DNA of 64,000 nucleotides from Paraphoma chrysanthemicola (GCA_020744225.1 JAGMWG010000002.1:1984001-2048000); one strand, 5' to 3'. Shown: positions 1 through 10,816, numbered from the stretch's first letter. Translations and numbers: made by a program. Notes: generated by a model not told the origin, from the sequence alone.

Positions 1-776
1 GAATGTGCGCAGTGTTATGAAATGGGAGAGTGTGTTCACCCGGAAGGTCCTGTATATTTCGTCAGAAGAGTGTCACCCAGAGCAGTTAGACCACATACTG
101 CTCAACTTCCTCCATTGAAGTCTCCAGGATAGACTTCTTGTGCACAAGCCCAGCATTATTGATTAGGATCGTAGGAGCGCCGAGCTGGAATCGTTAGCAG
201 CCGTCCCCTGGTGATATGCGATAAACTCACGTCTTCCACGATTTTGGCAGCCGCAGCTTCGACCTGCTTCGCGTCGCTCACATCGCACTGGTAGTACAGT
301 ACGCCCTTCTCTTCAGCCTCGTCTTGGTCCACCACTTTCGTATCCAGCACAGCGATGTTGGCATTGCGCATTCCGTAGGTTTCTGCTAACAGGCCCCCAA
401 GGCCCTCAACACCGCCTGTAATGACGATGACCTCATCAGCCAGGTCCACCTCTCGGGGCGATCCGAACGCGATGCGGTCGCTGATGATGCTAAAGATGCC
501 AATTGCGCTCATGAGAATGGACCATGCTATCGCAATGCGCATCTCAGGGTTGCCATAGGGCGTGTATTGCGCGCGCAAGCACAGGACGACGACCCACGAG
601 ACGAATGGGTGGAACAGCGTGTAGCCCAGGACGTACCACAACACATCGATGGACAGGTAGTGGTGCCATGGCTCGTCGGGGCGGTCGTGCTTTTTCGGCA
701 GCTGTACAGTGACTTCCTTCATGGCGGAGGACATGTCGGGCATCTCAACACACTTGCGTGAGGGTTGTTGGAGCAT
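1..776 (-). CDS. Membrane-anchored short-chain dehydrogenase/reductase, 3' part outside window
   Basis: NAD(P)-dependent SDR of the retinol dehydrogenase/17-beta-HSD-like group, probably in the ER or lipid droplet membrane. Exons read 776-231, 184-99 and 49-1 (partial); introns of 46 and 49 bp have GTGAGT and GTATGT donors. The N-terminus carries two hydrophobic stretches (DVLWYVLGYTLFHPF and IAIAWSILMSAIGIF), then the cofactor motif TGGVEGLG, the acidic residue of the second strand (VLDTK), the CDVSD motif, and across intron 1 the conserved LINNAG, followed in exon 3 by RVNTLSHF. The catalytic Tyr-x3-Lys would lie beyond the left edge. The open frame reaches to 848 but starts there with TTG; the first ATG is at 776, with others at 743 and 734, so the start is uncertain. 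Substrate cannot be told from sequence. Confidence 0.85.
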
Positions 777-1800
777 TGGAGTGGTGGGGCGCGTGTCGGC
801 GCGTAATGGAGGCTTGGATTGCTGTCGAATGGAACTGCAAGCTGGCAAGTACTGCGATGACGGCTAGCCGGGATTAAATCTGAAGGCAGAGTGACTGATA
901 TCGAACGCGAGAACTATAGCTGGGGCCATGTTGGTCTTATTTGTGCAGTCGCTGAATGCTGAGGTTTGGTACGTTTCATTCCCGCCTCAGGTGTCGAGAC
1001 GCTAGCGATGTCCTGCAGGGGAACTTCTGATGCCAGTAAGCGAAAACCGCATCGTGAATCTTGACTTCCGGCGACCTCCTTTCAAGTAACACCCTTGACA
1101 TTTGCATCTGGATTAGCCTTCGGCTTCATAATCTCCTCAGATTTCTACTATGTCGGCTATGCCAGAGTCCACAGCATGGTCGCAGTTCATGAAATGTGCC
1201 TCCGCTTACTCGGTCCTCACCACAGCTCATACAAGCCGCTTGCAAGAAGAATGACAGGACAAAATCACCAAAGAAATAGTGCCTGAGGCTGACGAACAGT
1301 GACACTTAGTCTTATGATTAGTCTTTCCGTCCTCCCAAAGTGTTCAATCACCATCACCAAGCCCTCACCTGCCACCTGCATGGCGATGCTTCAACTGATG
1401 AGCCAGAGAGATCATTGAGCTGTGAACTCCCTCTCTTTCTTCAGTCACACTGTCCGCTATCTTTATTGCTTACCTCAAATCATGCGTCCTTCCCCACCTG
1501 TTGCTGGTCATGAAGGCACACCCGGACCGCAGGGCTCAAGGCGGGAGGAGTGCTTTCCCAATGGCGACGCTCAGCTGCCATTGCCAGTTGGACTCAACAC
1601 CAACAGGAAGGCTGCACTCACCCGCTAGAGAACAAAAACATTGCCCGCGTCCCGCTCTTCTATCTCTTCTCCACCCCACTCACCATCCAGTACCATTGAG
1701 TTGGCCATCAATTCTCCATTCATCCATAACCCCTCTCGAAGTATTCACTTCTCATCAGTCTATTAATCGCATCGTACTCGCCCTTGCACTCTCCGGCATC
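777..1800. other. Intergenic: divergent promoter region
   Basis: About 1 kb between the divergently transcribed dehydrogenase and the Bys1-type gene. I see no convincing coding frame. A pyrimidine-rich leader (about 1650-1700) precedes the ATG at 1801, as is common in fungal 5' untranslated regions. The frame of the downstream gene stays open back to 1501 but that stretch lacks coding character. Confidence 0.5.
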
Positions 1801-4374
1801 ATGACCAGCCGCATTCTCACCGTCGGCGGCCTTGTGGCTCTTGCCCAAGCGAAGGCCATCATCACCAACAATTGTCCAGGTCCGGTGTACGTCTGGTCAG
1901 TACCCAACGTCGGCTCCGCACATACCGACAACCTGATCGTCAACCATGGCGGACGGTACGAAGAGCCCTGGCGCTACGGTACCGCAGAGCATCCAGGTAT
2001 TGCCCTCAAGATCTCACCCCAGCCCGATGGCATCTACAAGGGTGCCGACGAGATCAACTTCGCCTACTCGGTCGAGCGTTCCAGCAAGTCCAAGATCTGG
2101 ATCGATTTGTCTCCAGTCCGTGGCAAACCATTCGACAACAACCTCGCCTTCCACACTTGTCATGGTGTCTATCACTCTACGGACGTTCAGACCAGCCTAT
2201 GCGATGCCACTGACGACGTCGAATTGGTTCTATGTGGCACGGCACGCTCATCTCCTGCCAAGGACTCCACAACCACACAACTGATCACAGACTGCTTTGA
2301 CTACCATCACGACAACAGCAAGTACGACCAACCCGAGTACGAGAAGCCGGGCCATTACTCCACGCCTGTCTCGGTCATCACCAAACCCGCATACTCTTCC
2401 GCAAAGAGCACCGCGAAGCATGCCAATCCCAAGGCTTCTCCAAACGACCAGTATCACCAACCTCCCAAGTACTCTTCCAGCAATGCGTATCAGCCTCCAA
2501 AACATACCTCGACTGAGCCGTATCATACGCCCCAGAAGTATATCTCGAGCGAGGCATACCCCGAGCCTCCCAAGTACACATCCAGCACCGCGTACCAGCC
2601 TCCGAAGCAGACCTCAACCACGCCATACCAAGCACCTCCCAAGTACGCTTCAGGTCAGCCATACAGTCAACCTCCCAAGTCGAGTGTCGCGTACCACCAG
2701 CCTCTGAAGAACACCTCAAGCGCCGCATACTTCAAGCCCCTCAAGCACACCCCGACGGAGCCATACCATCAGCCTCCTGTGTACGCTTCGAGCAGTTCCG
2801 ACCAGGCGTATCACGAACCTCCCCAGTACACTTCGAGCAAGCTATACCTTACGCCTTCCAAGTCTACATTCGAGGAGCCTTATCACGCGCCTCCGACACA
2901 CACCTCGCATGAGCTTTATGCGCCGCCCCAGAAGCACACTACCGCGTACCATGAGCCACCAAAGTACACCTCAAACGCCTATCCACCTCCCAAGTATACG
3001 TCTAAGAAGTCCTACCCGTCGCCTCCGAAGCACACGTCTGTGAAGTCATACTCAACTCCTCATACAATCGACGCCTACCCTGCTCCCCCTGAGACCAAAT
3101 CCTACACACCTCCCCCTCATCACACCTCGGTCGATGAATACCCTGCTCCTCCAAGGACTTGGTACAACTCCCCCAGCGACAGGCCCAGTCCTCCCGCCGA
3201 TTACACAGAGGACGAAGAAACCGAAGATGACGACTACGAGGAGCCTCACCCGACACCGTATGGTGGCGATCGCGTATTGCGACGTGATAACATGGCCTGT
3301 GACACGTCTGGCAACAAGAGGCCAAGCTGCGATGCGCCGGCACCGAAGGCACATGACTACTGCAAGCCCAAGGTTGTGTATCCGAAGCCGAGCACAACCG
3401 GCCTGATGTCCAGCAGACTGGTCAGGATTGAAATCCAGCTCGAGACTGCCACGCATCGAGAGGCCGCCAGGCATCAGGTCGTCACGGCATCATCTGCTCA
3501 AGCCAGTATCGGTGTCAAGGCTAGGGCGGCGAAGCCAAAACACTGCATTCTCCCGTGGTGCGAGCCCGCTGTGCCCGGCGTCGATTGCGACAAGCTTGGA
3601 CTCACCATGGAGCTGGCGGACCGCAACCAGGTTGACTGGACCGATGACGAGAACACCTGTCACACATTTTTGTCCAACCTTCGCGGCACGTACGCTGCGT
3701 CAGCAGCCAAACCTAGTCTGTGCATTCTCCCATGGTGCAAGCCTGCCCAGCCTGGCGTCGATTGCGCAAAGCAAATTGAAGCCTTCGAGACGAGGGACAA
3801 GGGCTTGGTCAACTGGACCGACGATGAGAAGACTTGTCAAACGTGGTTGATGCCTCGCAACGCCACTCACAGCTCCCGATCGATGGCAAAGCCAAAGAAG
3901 TGCATTCTGCCGTGGTGCGAACCCGCTCAACCGGGCGTTGATTGTGAACAACAAGCGAGAAATTTCGATCAGAGGGACAAGGGCCTCGTACACTGGACCG
4001 ACGGTGAATATGTCTGCCACCCATTCCACCTTGCTGGCTATGGTCCTAGGCCCGGTGGTGCTTCTCTGACTCTCAACTCCCCCTCCATCGTTCGTCGCAA
4101 TGCGCTCGGTCGCCCTCAAGTGTGCATTGCGCCCTTTTGCTTGAATCTGAGCAACAAGGCGTGTGAGAAACTCGAGGATGTCATGGAGGAGATCGATAAA
4201 AAGAACGGTTTGAATATCGATTACACCACCGACGACGATGCCTGCGGCAAGTTTCTAGCGCCGCGGAACACAACATCAATTCGTCGCAAGTCGAGCTTGT
4301 CCGCACGCCGAGGGAACAGTCTCAAGCAGACTAGAAAGTCGGTTCCCGCCGACAACTCCACCATTGTCGCCTAG
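1801..4374 (+). CDS. Large secreted mosaic protein: Bys1/thaumatin-like domain, Tyr-Pro-Lys repeats, Cys-rich repeats
   Basis: Predicted secreted or wall protein of 857 aa. The start at 1801 was chosen because it gives a clean signal peptide (MTSRILTVGGLVALAQA). Residues about 18-146 match the fungal Bys1/CetA antigenic thaumatin-like family: ITNNCPGPVYVWSVP, GIALKIS, FAYSVE, FHTCHG, ELVLCG. From 2452 to about 3165 follow roughly twenty imperfect 10-13 residue units of the form Y-x-x-P-P-K-Y/H-T-S. An acidic block (3204-3243) comes next. Then four Cys-rich repeats of about 43 residues start at 3544, 3721, 3901 and 4123, each with C-x4-C (three times CILPWC), PGVDC and a DWTDDE-x-C-like end. 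Single exon. Role is unknown; the composition suggests a cell-wall or adhesive protein (inference). Related repeats continue downstream out of frame, see 4375-4724. Confidence 0.8.
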   Translation: MTSRILTVGGLVALAQAKAIITNNCPGPVYVWSVPNVGSAHTDNLIVNHGGRYEEPWRYGTAEHPGIALKISPQPDGIYKGADEINFAYSVERSSKSKIWIDLSPVRGKPFDNNLAFHTCHGVYHSTDVQTSLCDATDDVELVLCGTARSSPAKDSTTTQLITDCFDYHHDNSKYDQPEYEKPGHYSTPVSVITKPAYSSAKSTAKHANPKASPNDQYHQPPKYSSSNAYQPPKHTSTEPYHTPQKYISSEAYPEPPKYTSSTAYQPPKQTSTTPYQAPPKYASGQPYSQPPKSSVAYHQPLKNTSSAAYFKPLKHTPTEPYHQPPVYASSSSDQAYHEPPQYTSSKLYLTPSKSTFEEPYHAPPTHTSHELYAPPQKHTTAYHEPPKYTSNAYPPPKYTSKKSYPSPPKHTSVKSYSTPHTIDAYPAPPETKSYTPPPHHTSVDEYPAPPRTWYNSPSDRPSPPADYTEDEETEDDDYEEPHPTPYGGDRVLRRDNMACDTSGNKRPSCDAPAPKAHDYCKPKVVYPKPSTTGLMSSRLVRIEIQLETATHREAARHQVVTASSAQASIGVKARAAKPKHCILPWCEPAVPGVDCDKLGLTMELADRNQVDWTDDENTCHTFLSNLRGTYAASAAKPSLCILPWCKPAQPGVDCAKQIEAFETRDKGLVNWTDDEKTCQTWLMPRNATHSSRSMAKPKKCILPWCEPAQPGVDCEQQARNFDQRDKGLVHWTDGEYVCHPFHLAGYGPRPGGASLTLNSPSIVRRNALGRPQVCIAPFCLNLSNKACEKLEDVMEEIDKKNGLNIDYTTDDDACGKFLAPRNTTSIRRKSSLSARRGNSLKQTRKSVPADNSTIVA

Positions 4375-4724
4375 GGAGAGCCTCTGTCTATCTCTTCCTG
4401 TGCGAGCCCGCAGTCAGGGGTATGACGAGTGGTGCCGCCGATGCCTTGCTAGAGACGGTTTTCTGGCCTCGCAGTATCGAGTTGGGCCAGAGTCACGCAC
4501 CAAAAGACTGGACGGATGCACACTGGGAATGCGAGGACAAAAAGTTACCTGCACGATATTCCAAGGGAAAGACAGCCGTCTGCATATGGAAGCTGTGTGA
4601 GCGTCACAGACTCAGCAATCACGAGCGTGCGAAGCTTGAGCTCGATCTTGAGACTTTTTCAAGGCAGACGTTCAACCTCGACATCGACTACACGACCGAC
4701 GAGGAGGTCTGTGGCAAGAAGTGA
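4375..4724 (+). pseudogene. Out-of-frame continuation of the Cys-repeat region
   Basis: After the TAG at 4372-4374 the +2 shifted frame codes for two more units resembling the Cys repeats of the gene upstream. The first is degenerate (LCEPAVRG at about 4398, then DWTDAHWECEDKKL); the second is well kept, from VCIWKLCERH at 4578 to DIDYTTDEEVCGKK ending at 4724, and closely resembles repeat four (NIDYTTDDDACGKF). Aligning the DNA with the CILPWCEPA units shows about one extra base before TGCGAGCCC. Either the gene lost its tail by a stop and a frameshift, or an intron joins the two parts. No GTANGT-like donor is present in 4280-4370, so splicing looks unlikely but is not excluded. Confidence 0.55.
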
Positions 4725-5412
4725 GATTGACATTGCTTGAGCGATGTGTTCCTTTTTTTTTTGGCTGTTGACTGAAGTATTGTTTCTTTTCGTAATCATG
4801 AAGGACGATGAGTGTGGCTGGATGCATTCGTAACGCCTATTCTGTTAGTGTCTTCATCTCTTACTGCTTGTAATGGAATACTGTTCTCCCGACTCGTTTC
4901 TGATGATGCGCCTTCGTTCACGTGCTGCATATCAAGCCCTCGGCGTGCCTCTCAGGCAAAAAGACGGGGCGCCTCATGAGAACCCTTTGTGAAATGTCGC
5001 GTCTCCTATTGACTCCTGAAGCCAAGATTAGATATTTGTTATCGAGATCCACGGCGCCTTGATGCACGTGGAGGTGAAGTACCTGCCAAGATCGGCGGTC
5101 GGAGGTTCGCCAACGGGCTTAGCCGCGGTCATGAGCCCTGCGTGAGTGACGGTCCGTCGATTGTCCCAGAGCCAATTCACTCCCGCAAGCCTTCCGTTGT
5201 GCGTCCTTGCAAGCTCTGCATGTCTCCAGCACTTTAGCGACCCGCGTGCGACGACGAGCAGCCTGTCTTGTCTCTTTACCATTCAAAGCATCACCTCAAG
5301 TCCAGATACGAAAGATCATCCTCCTAGCGACCATTTGCTGTGCTTCCGGCCGAACCTGCGCCGTCCACCAAGATCACACCCTTCTTGCTTCCTCCAGGGA
5401 ATAGTCGTCGCC
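4725..5412. other. Intergenic
   Basis: Contains a run of ten T (4753-4762), likely part of the 3' end of the preceding transcript, and the 5' leader of the Sds3-like gene. The frame of that gene stays open back to 5146, but the first well-placed ATG (context GCCATGG) is at 5413. No other gene seen. Confidence 0.5.
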
Positions 5413-7144
5413 ATGGTTCGCAATGGGAGTCCGTCGCCGGCGGACAACTTCCCGCTTGGCCATTCTGCCACTTCTCCCCAACCACAGCCTTCGAAGCGCG
5501 ACAAGCGGCGCAACATGCTGGCGGAGAAGCTAGGAGACATGATGGCATCCTTCTCCGATAACAGAGACAGCCACTACAGAGCTCAGCTGGCGGCGCTGAC
5601 GGCCGACATCAACCTCATCATGAAGGCCGATCCCTATGCGAACGCGCCGCTCGATGACGGCGGAGAAGAAGCCTCGGAGCTCATCTCGCAGATCATGGGC
5701 AACAATATACCCACAGCGCCGAGTGCGGGCACAGACTACATTGCGCAATGCGGGAAACACTATGCGCGCTTTGTCGATGCCGTCAACGATGCGATGGAAG
5801 AGCGCGACTACAATCTGACCATGCTCTACGTACGAGCACCCGTCTCCAAGCCACTCCTACATGCTAACAAAGCTCTAGAACAAACACGAGAACACCAAGA
5901 ATGAGATCGAGAACTCGCACCAGTACAAGATCCAGATCGCCGAAGAAGAGCACAAGCTGCTCGCAGCCACTATCCGCGAGCGCTTAATCGCAAGCATACA
6001 ACAACGCACGGGCAGATTGAAGCGCGAGAAGGAGCAGTTAGACCTGTCCGACAGCAATGCTATGCTCCTCCACCCGAACCAGTTCGGCATCGGTAACCCA
6101 GCCAGCCCCGGCGGTCCGCAAGCGCCGCGTAAGACACGGCGGACAGGGCACAAATTTGGCGAGGGAGAGGAGCTGGCCGCTGCCAACGAGAAGCGCAAGA
6201 GGAAGCTCTTTGAGGAGAATGACAACGACTCGCCTGGGCCGTCTGGCCGCAACGTTGAGATGGGCGCGGGGTCGCCTTTCCGCGAAGCAAAGGCACGCAC
6301 CATCAATGCGCAGTTCGAGTCCGCGGCATACTCTCTTGAGCGTCTCTTCACTGAGAAGGAGCTCAACATGGCCATGAATCAAGCCACGACCGCCGCCTCA
6401 CACTTCTTCGCGAAAATGAAGAATGCAGACACAGGCGCTCAGCAGGAAGCCACCACAAACGGACATACCACCAATGGCAATGGTACAAACGGCGACCATG
6501 CATCTGAAAACGGAGACATGATGGACCAGGACCAAGACTCTGACGATATTCCTGGCGCAACAGACATGACGCGCCAGCTCTCCTCTAATCCACACGCTAC
6601 ACGCGGTGCCACGCGCTCCGCCTTTAACCCCTCCGCCGCAGCCATTGCAAACGGCCACATCCCCTTCATCTACAACCCGCCCTTCGTCCTCGACGCCAAG
6701 ATCTTCCAAAAAGCCAACGCTGCCGCCCCGACACCGCCCGCGCTCTCAGCCTCCGACGTCGAGCAAGACCTCAAGCTCATGCTGCGCGATGCCCGCCCCG
6801 ACGACGAACTCAACGAGAAGCTCCTACAAGCTGCGTGCAACCCCGTCAAAGCGCGCGATTACCAGGTCCAGCCGCCAAATTTCCATGAGCCGGTCAATGA
6901 GATTACAAGCCACGTCCGCAGCGTGAACCCACATCTCGAAGTCGGCGCGGGACTGGGTATGGGCGGTATCCCGATGAGCGCGCAGAGCAGTATGGCGGGC
7001 TGGAGCGACGCAGGTGGTAACACGCCCGTCGGGAGGTTTGGTGAAAGGGAACTCGCGGTCGGTGGACACGGTGGTGGGATTCCGATGGCGAGGACGGCGA
7101 GCGGGAGTGGGCGGGGACGAGGGAGGGGAAGAGGAGGTGGTTAG
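5413..7144 (+). CDS. Sds3-like histone deacetylase complex subunit
   Basis: Probable subunit of the Rpd3/Sin3 large histone deacetylase complex, acting in the nucleus. Exons 5413-5829 and 5879-7144; the 49-bp intron has a GTACGA donor and a GCTAACA branch site. The N-terminus (MVRNGSPSPADNFPLGHSA, then SKRDKRR) and the long helical, charged middle, with MEERDYNLTML, IAEEEHKLL, the RLKREKEQLDL segment and LLHPNQFGIGNPASPGGP, are as I recall for the filamentous-fungal Sds3-like (deacetylase complex) family. A second conserved block, SAAYSLERLFTEKEL, lies in the C-terminal half. The protein ends in a short RGRGRGRGGG tail. About 560 aa. The family call is from memory of the conserved blocks; that this is a chromatin protein is more certain than the exact paralogue. 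Confidence 0.7.
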
Positions 7145-7556
7145 ATGTCTGCGGATGTCTGACTGCTTTCTTCTCTCATCCTGGTCTTTCTCTTTGCTCA
7201 CTTGCCGGCGCGCGAGTTGTCGTTATATACCCATGGCGTTTTGGACTGTATTGGGGAGGGTTGCATCGCGAGGTGGAGTTGGGATGGACATTTTCTTACG
7301 AGCTCCGGCCGGGTCATGTTGTATTAGGTCATTCGCATTATCATCATAGCATTTCACAACGGGGCATTACGCTCGACTTCACGCTCACATATCTGTTCGC
7401 GTTCATCTGTGCTCAGATGAATGCAACATTGAATTTCGTCTCCCTGAATGCTAGAATCACGCTTCTCCATCAATACCATCCCTACTCCCATGTCCAGCTT
7501 CTTCTACCTCCTCCACCTCAACCTCACCACACAAGCAATACCTCCCTCCACAGTAC

Positions 7557-8021
7557 TCACTTCTTCGCACACAAGACCAGAATCAAATCCAACTCACCCT
7601 CCAAGTACGCCGCCGTATAATCCACGCCCGGCGTCCCATTCCACGTAATCACCGTGCCCGACTCGCCCTCAATGGGTCCCAATGTAATCTTCTCGCCCCA
7701 AAAGTCAAACCCCGCATGCGAGCTCAGGCCATAATACACCTCCTTGCCCTTCTTGTAGCTGTACGCAAAATGCAGGACGGGCTTGCCCGTGTACAGGCCG
7801 GCCCCGGACTTTGTGATTTTGATGGCCGTGCCGGTAGTATCATAGTACTGTCCTTCTTCGGCGTAGGATCCCGAGGACAGTTTTTCGGGAGGGGACGGGT
7901 TCTTGCTGCCCACGGAGGTGTACCAGATGTCGTAGGCGCAGTTGTTGTGGATGGTGTTTGTGGCGGCGTGAGTATTGGCTGCCGTGATGGCGAGGGTGGT
8001 GAAGAGGGATGAGAAGCGCAT
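7557..8021 (-). CDS. Small secreted Bys1/CetA-like protein
   Basis: Single-exon 154-aa secreted protein. The signal peptide is MRFSSLFTTLAITAANTHA. The mature part has the Bys1 family layout: IHNNCAYDIWYTSVG, GTAIKIT, LHFAYSY, then a C-terminal LDLILVLC. It corresponds to the N-terminal domain of the large protein at 1801-4374, but keeps only the first and last cysteines (C28, C151) and lacks the middle pair. Members of the family are secreted fungal antigens and thaumatin-like proteins; the biochemical role is not established. Paralogue of the gene 6 kb away, on the opposite strand, with only the Sds3-like gene between them. Confidence 0.82.
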   Translation of the reverse strand: MRFSSLFTTLAITAANTHAATNTIHNNCAYDIWYTSVGSKNPSPPEKLSSGSYAEEGQYYDTTGTAIKITKSGAGLYTGKPVLHFAYSYKKGKEVYYGLSSHAGFDFWGEKITLGPIEGESGTVITWNGTPGVDYTAAYLEGELDLILVLCAKK

Positions 8022-9412
8022 GATGGTGGTAAGGAATGGGATTTGGAAGCGACTGTGATGGACGAGTTCTGAGGGAAGAGCGAGCTGGACTGGAACGATG
8101 CTAGTGAGTGTTCAGCTTGGAGGTTCGCCCATGGTGGAGATGTCGTCTCTTATACGATGCGAGGGAGGATAGATTGTTCGAGCCCTTGGTTTGCTTGCTT
8201 GGTGCCTTTTCACAGTCCGGTCTTAAAGTTTATTGAAAGTGATTTGTGCCTGAACACTGCCTCAAGTAAGGTGCCGCTGTTGGCCAGTTGAACGACAGGC
8301 AACGTGATGCCAGGCTGCGATCATCCGCTCATTGGTAGGGTCGACGCGAGGAGAGTCGGGTTTCTGTGGTCATGGTCCCTGACGATTGCGAGGCAAGGCA
8401 CAATTGCCCTTACGACGGTGATACATTAAGTTACGAGGCCTTGGCGGTGTAGCACGGAGTGTTATGGTGGGTACAGGCTGGAAGTGATACCCGCAAGTAT
8501 AAAGATTTTGTAGTACACGGAGAACGAATCGAAAGTAGACATATGTGGGATTTTGGTCAAAAGAGGCGAAGGCAAGCGGATCGTCAAATAGAGTAGCCAG
8601 ACGATGAAGTTGATAGTATGACGGTTGATATACTGTTCGCCAATACTGCTGTGTAAGAGAAGCCGTCACGGTGTCAGACGGATGCTCATACGACGCACCT
8701 GTCAACTGTCAAACGCTGGTGACTGTACGCGTATACTCGCTGGACGCGCCTCATTTAGGTAATTCTCAGTCATAGGTAGCGGTCAACATACATCCTACCG
8801 TCCACCGGCTCCAGTACGCTCGGTTCGAGATAGATAGCCTGGGTGGGCGACTCTTTTCACGAGGGTTCAAAATGCAACACTGGGAACGCGATGCGGCTTA
8901 ATGAAGTGAGGAATATGCCGAAGTGCCGGGATCATGCAGATGAAGGCAAGGGCAATCTAAATCTGTCTGATGCAGCGGGATGCAGGAAGAGAGAACGTGA
9001 AGTGTGCGCCATTGGTTGTAGTGTTTTGAAGGCATTGAAGTCACGATGGAGGCGATGACGACACAATCACACGTGCACGGCACTTTCTCGGATTGACTGG
9101 CAAGGGCCCAGCGAGCTGAGACGGCTGTTCGATTCCTCGTGTCGCAAAATACTAATCAGATAATCATCAAGTTGGAAATTTTGGATGCGTCTGACGGCCG
9201 TGGAAGAGTCCAGCGACGCGTTAAGCCGGCCGGTGCCGCGTTCAGTGCACCTCGGCTCAGTCCCGCTCTCCACAACCCGGGGAAGTTAAGCTCCTCATGT
9301 CCAGCGGAAAGTCGGCGCCACCATGTGAAAGCCGTCTTTACTACTCGTTAGAGCCTCTTCTCTACGCCGTGTATACATCCCATCCTCGGTCGAATTCTAT
9401 CCTTAACTCGTC
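8022..9412. other. Intergenic, divergent promoters
   Basis: 1.4 kb between the small Bys1 gene (minus) and the thiolase (plus). Several short open frames occur on both strands (for example 8370-8705 minus) but none has a recognisable domain or a coding-like composition. No RNA gene or repeat noticed. Confidence 0.45.
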
Positions 9413-10816
9413 ATGTCTTCTGCCGCCCTCCGCACATCATTCAGGATGGCGTCACGTCCACAGCAACGCCTTGCCAGCATACAACGACAATTCAGCAACT
9501 CGGCGCGGGCAGGGAAGGAAATTCGAGATGCGTATATTATAAGCGCAAGCCGAACGCCTACGGCCTGCGTATGTATTCTGCCACCAAACACCAGACGGTG
9601 CTCTGACTCGGAATAGTTTAATGGGAGCTTCACAACCGTCTCCGCAACCGAGCTCGGTGCCACCGCGATCAAGGATGCCCTCGCAAAGTCCAAGGTCCCC
9701 GTCTCCTCCATCGACGCCGTGTACATGGGCAACGTCCTCGGCGCAAATGTTGGCCAGGCGCCAGCACGACAAGCAGCCATATTCGCTGGTCTCCCCACCA
9801 ACATCGAGGCTACCACCATCAACAAAGTCTGCGCGTCAGGGCTGAAGGCTGTAAACGTTGCCGCTTCGACCATCGAACTCGGACAGGCTGAAGCACAGGT
9901 TGCGGGAGGCATGGAGAACATGACAAGGGTGCCATACTACCTGAACCGAGCTAGCCAACAGCCTGCATTCGGACACCAGAAGCTGCAGGATGGACTGATC
10001 AACGATGGACTGTGGGACGTTTATAATCAGATTCACATGGGCAACTGTGCGGAGAAGACAGCCAAGGACCACGGCGTTTCGCGGCAAGACCAGGACGATT
10101 ACGCCATCGAGACCTACAAGCGCGCGCAAAAGGCATACAAGGAGGGTCTGTTCAAGGAGGAGATAGTGCCCGTCACAGTCAAGTCCAAGAAGGGCGACAT
10201 CATCGTGTCCGAGGACGAACAGTACAACAAGCTCAAGCTCGACAAAGTCTCCACTCTCAAGCCGGCTTTCGAGAAGGGTCCCAATGGCACAGTTACTGCG
10301 GCAAACAGCTCGCCGTTGAGTGACGGTGCTTCGGCATTGGTCCTCGGAAGCAAAGAGATTGCACAAAAGTATGGCAAGGACAGCCGTGTCCTAGCCAAGA
10401 TCATCACCTATGCTGACGCTTCTGTTGGTATGTGGAAATTCTTTTCGTACTCTCCAAGCCATCTACTGACATATCTAGACCCCATCGACTTCCCTATCGC
10501 CCCTACATCCTGCGTCAAGAAGCTCCTGAGCCAGTCCGGCCTCAAGAACGAGGACATTGCCATCTGGGAGTTCAACGAGGCCTTCGCCGCCGTCATCAAG
10601 GCCAACGGCAAGCTTCTCGGTCTCACCACTGACAACATCAACCCACGAGGAGGAGCCATTGCTCTCGGCCATGCGCTGGGTAGCTCAGGTAGCAGGATTT
10701 TAGTCACATTGCTGCACCAGCTGGAGGTTGGTCAATACGGTGCTGCTGTAATCTGCAACGGCGGTGGTGCTTCGTCAGGCATTATCGTGCAAAGAGTGAG
10801 CGCAGACAAGCTATAA
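9413..10816 (+). CDS. Acetyl-CoA C-acetyltransferase (acetoacetyl-CoA thiolase), probably mitochondrial
   Basis: Condenses two acetyl-CoA to acetoacetyl-CoA, or runs the reverse thiolysis; at the mitochondrial location it would serve ketone-body, isoleucine and fatty acid metabolism. Exons 9413-9568, 9617-10427 and 10479-10816 give 434 aa. The first 30 residues are Arg/Ser-rich (RTSFRMASRPQQRLASIQRQ, FSNSARA), a mitochondrial presequence pattern. All thiolase motifs are present: nucleophile Cys124 in VCASGLKAVN, GGMENMT, NEAFAAV, GHALGSSGSR with the catalytic His, and CNGGGASSG with the second catalytic Cys. Intron 1 is 48 bp with an in-frame stop. Intron 2 is 51 bp, keeps frame and has no stop, so its retention would insert 17 residues before PIDFPIAPT. 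A cytosolic ERG10-type enzyme is the alternative. Confidence 0.93.

Noticed and set aside
848..848. Start of the dehydrogenase at 848
   Set aside because: The codon there is TTG; the first ATG is 776.
1501..1800. Upstream extension of the large Bys1 gene by 100 codons
   Set aside because: The extension would bury the clear signal peptide at 1801 and lacks coding character; it is treated as leader.
9121..9145. TTCGATTC, a possible tRNA T-loop
   Set aside because: The flanks do not pair as a T stem and no other tRNA arm is present; the same holds for similar motifs near 24350, 33920, 46580 and 60820.
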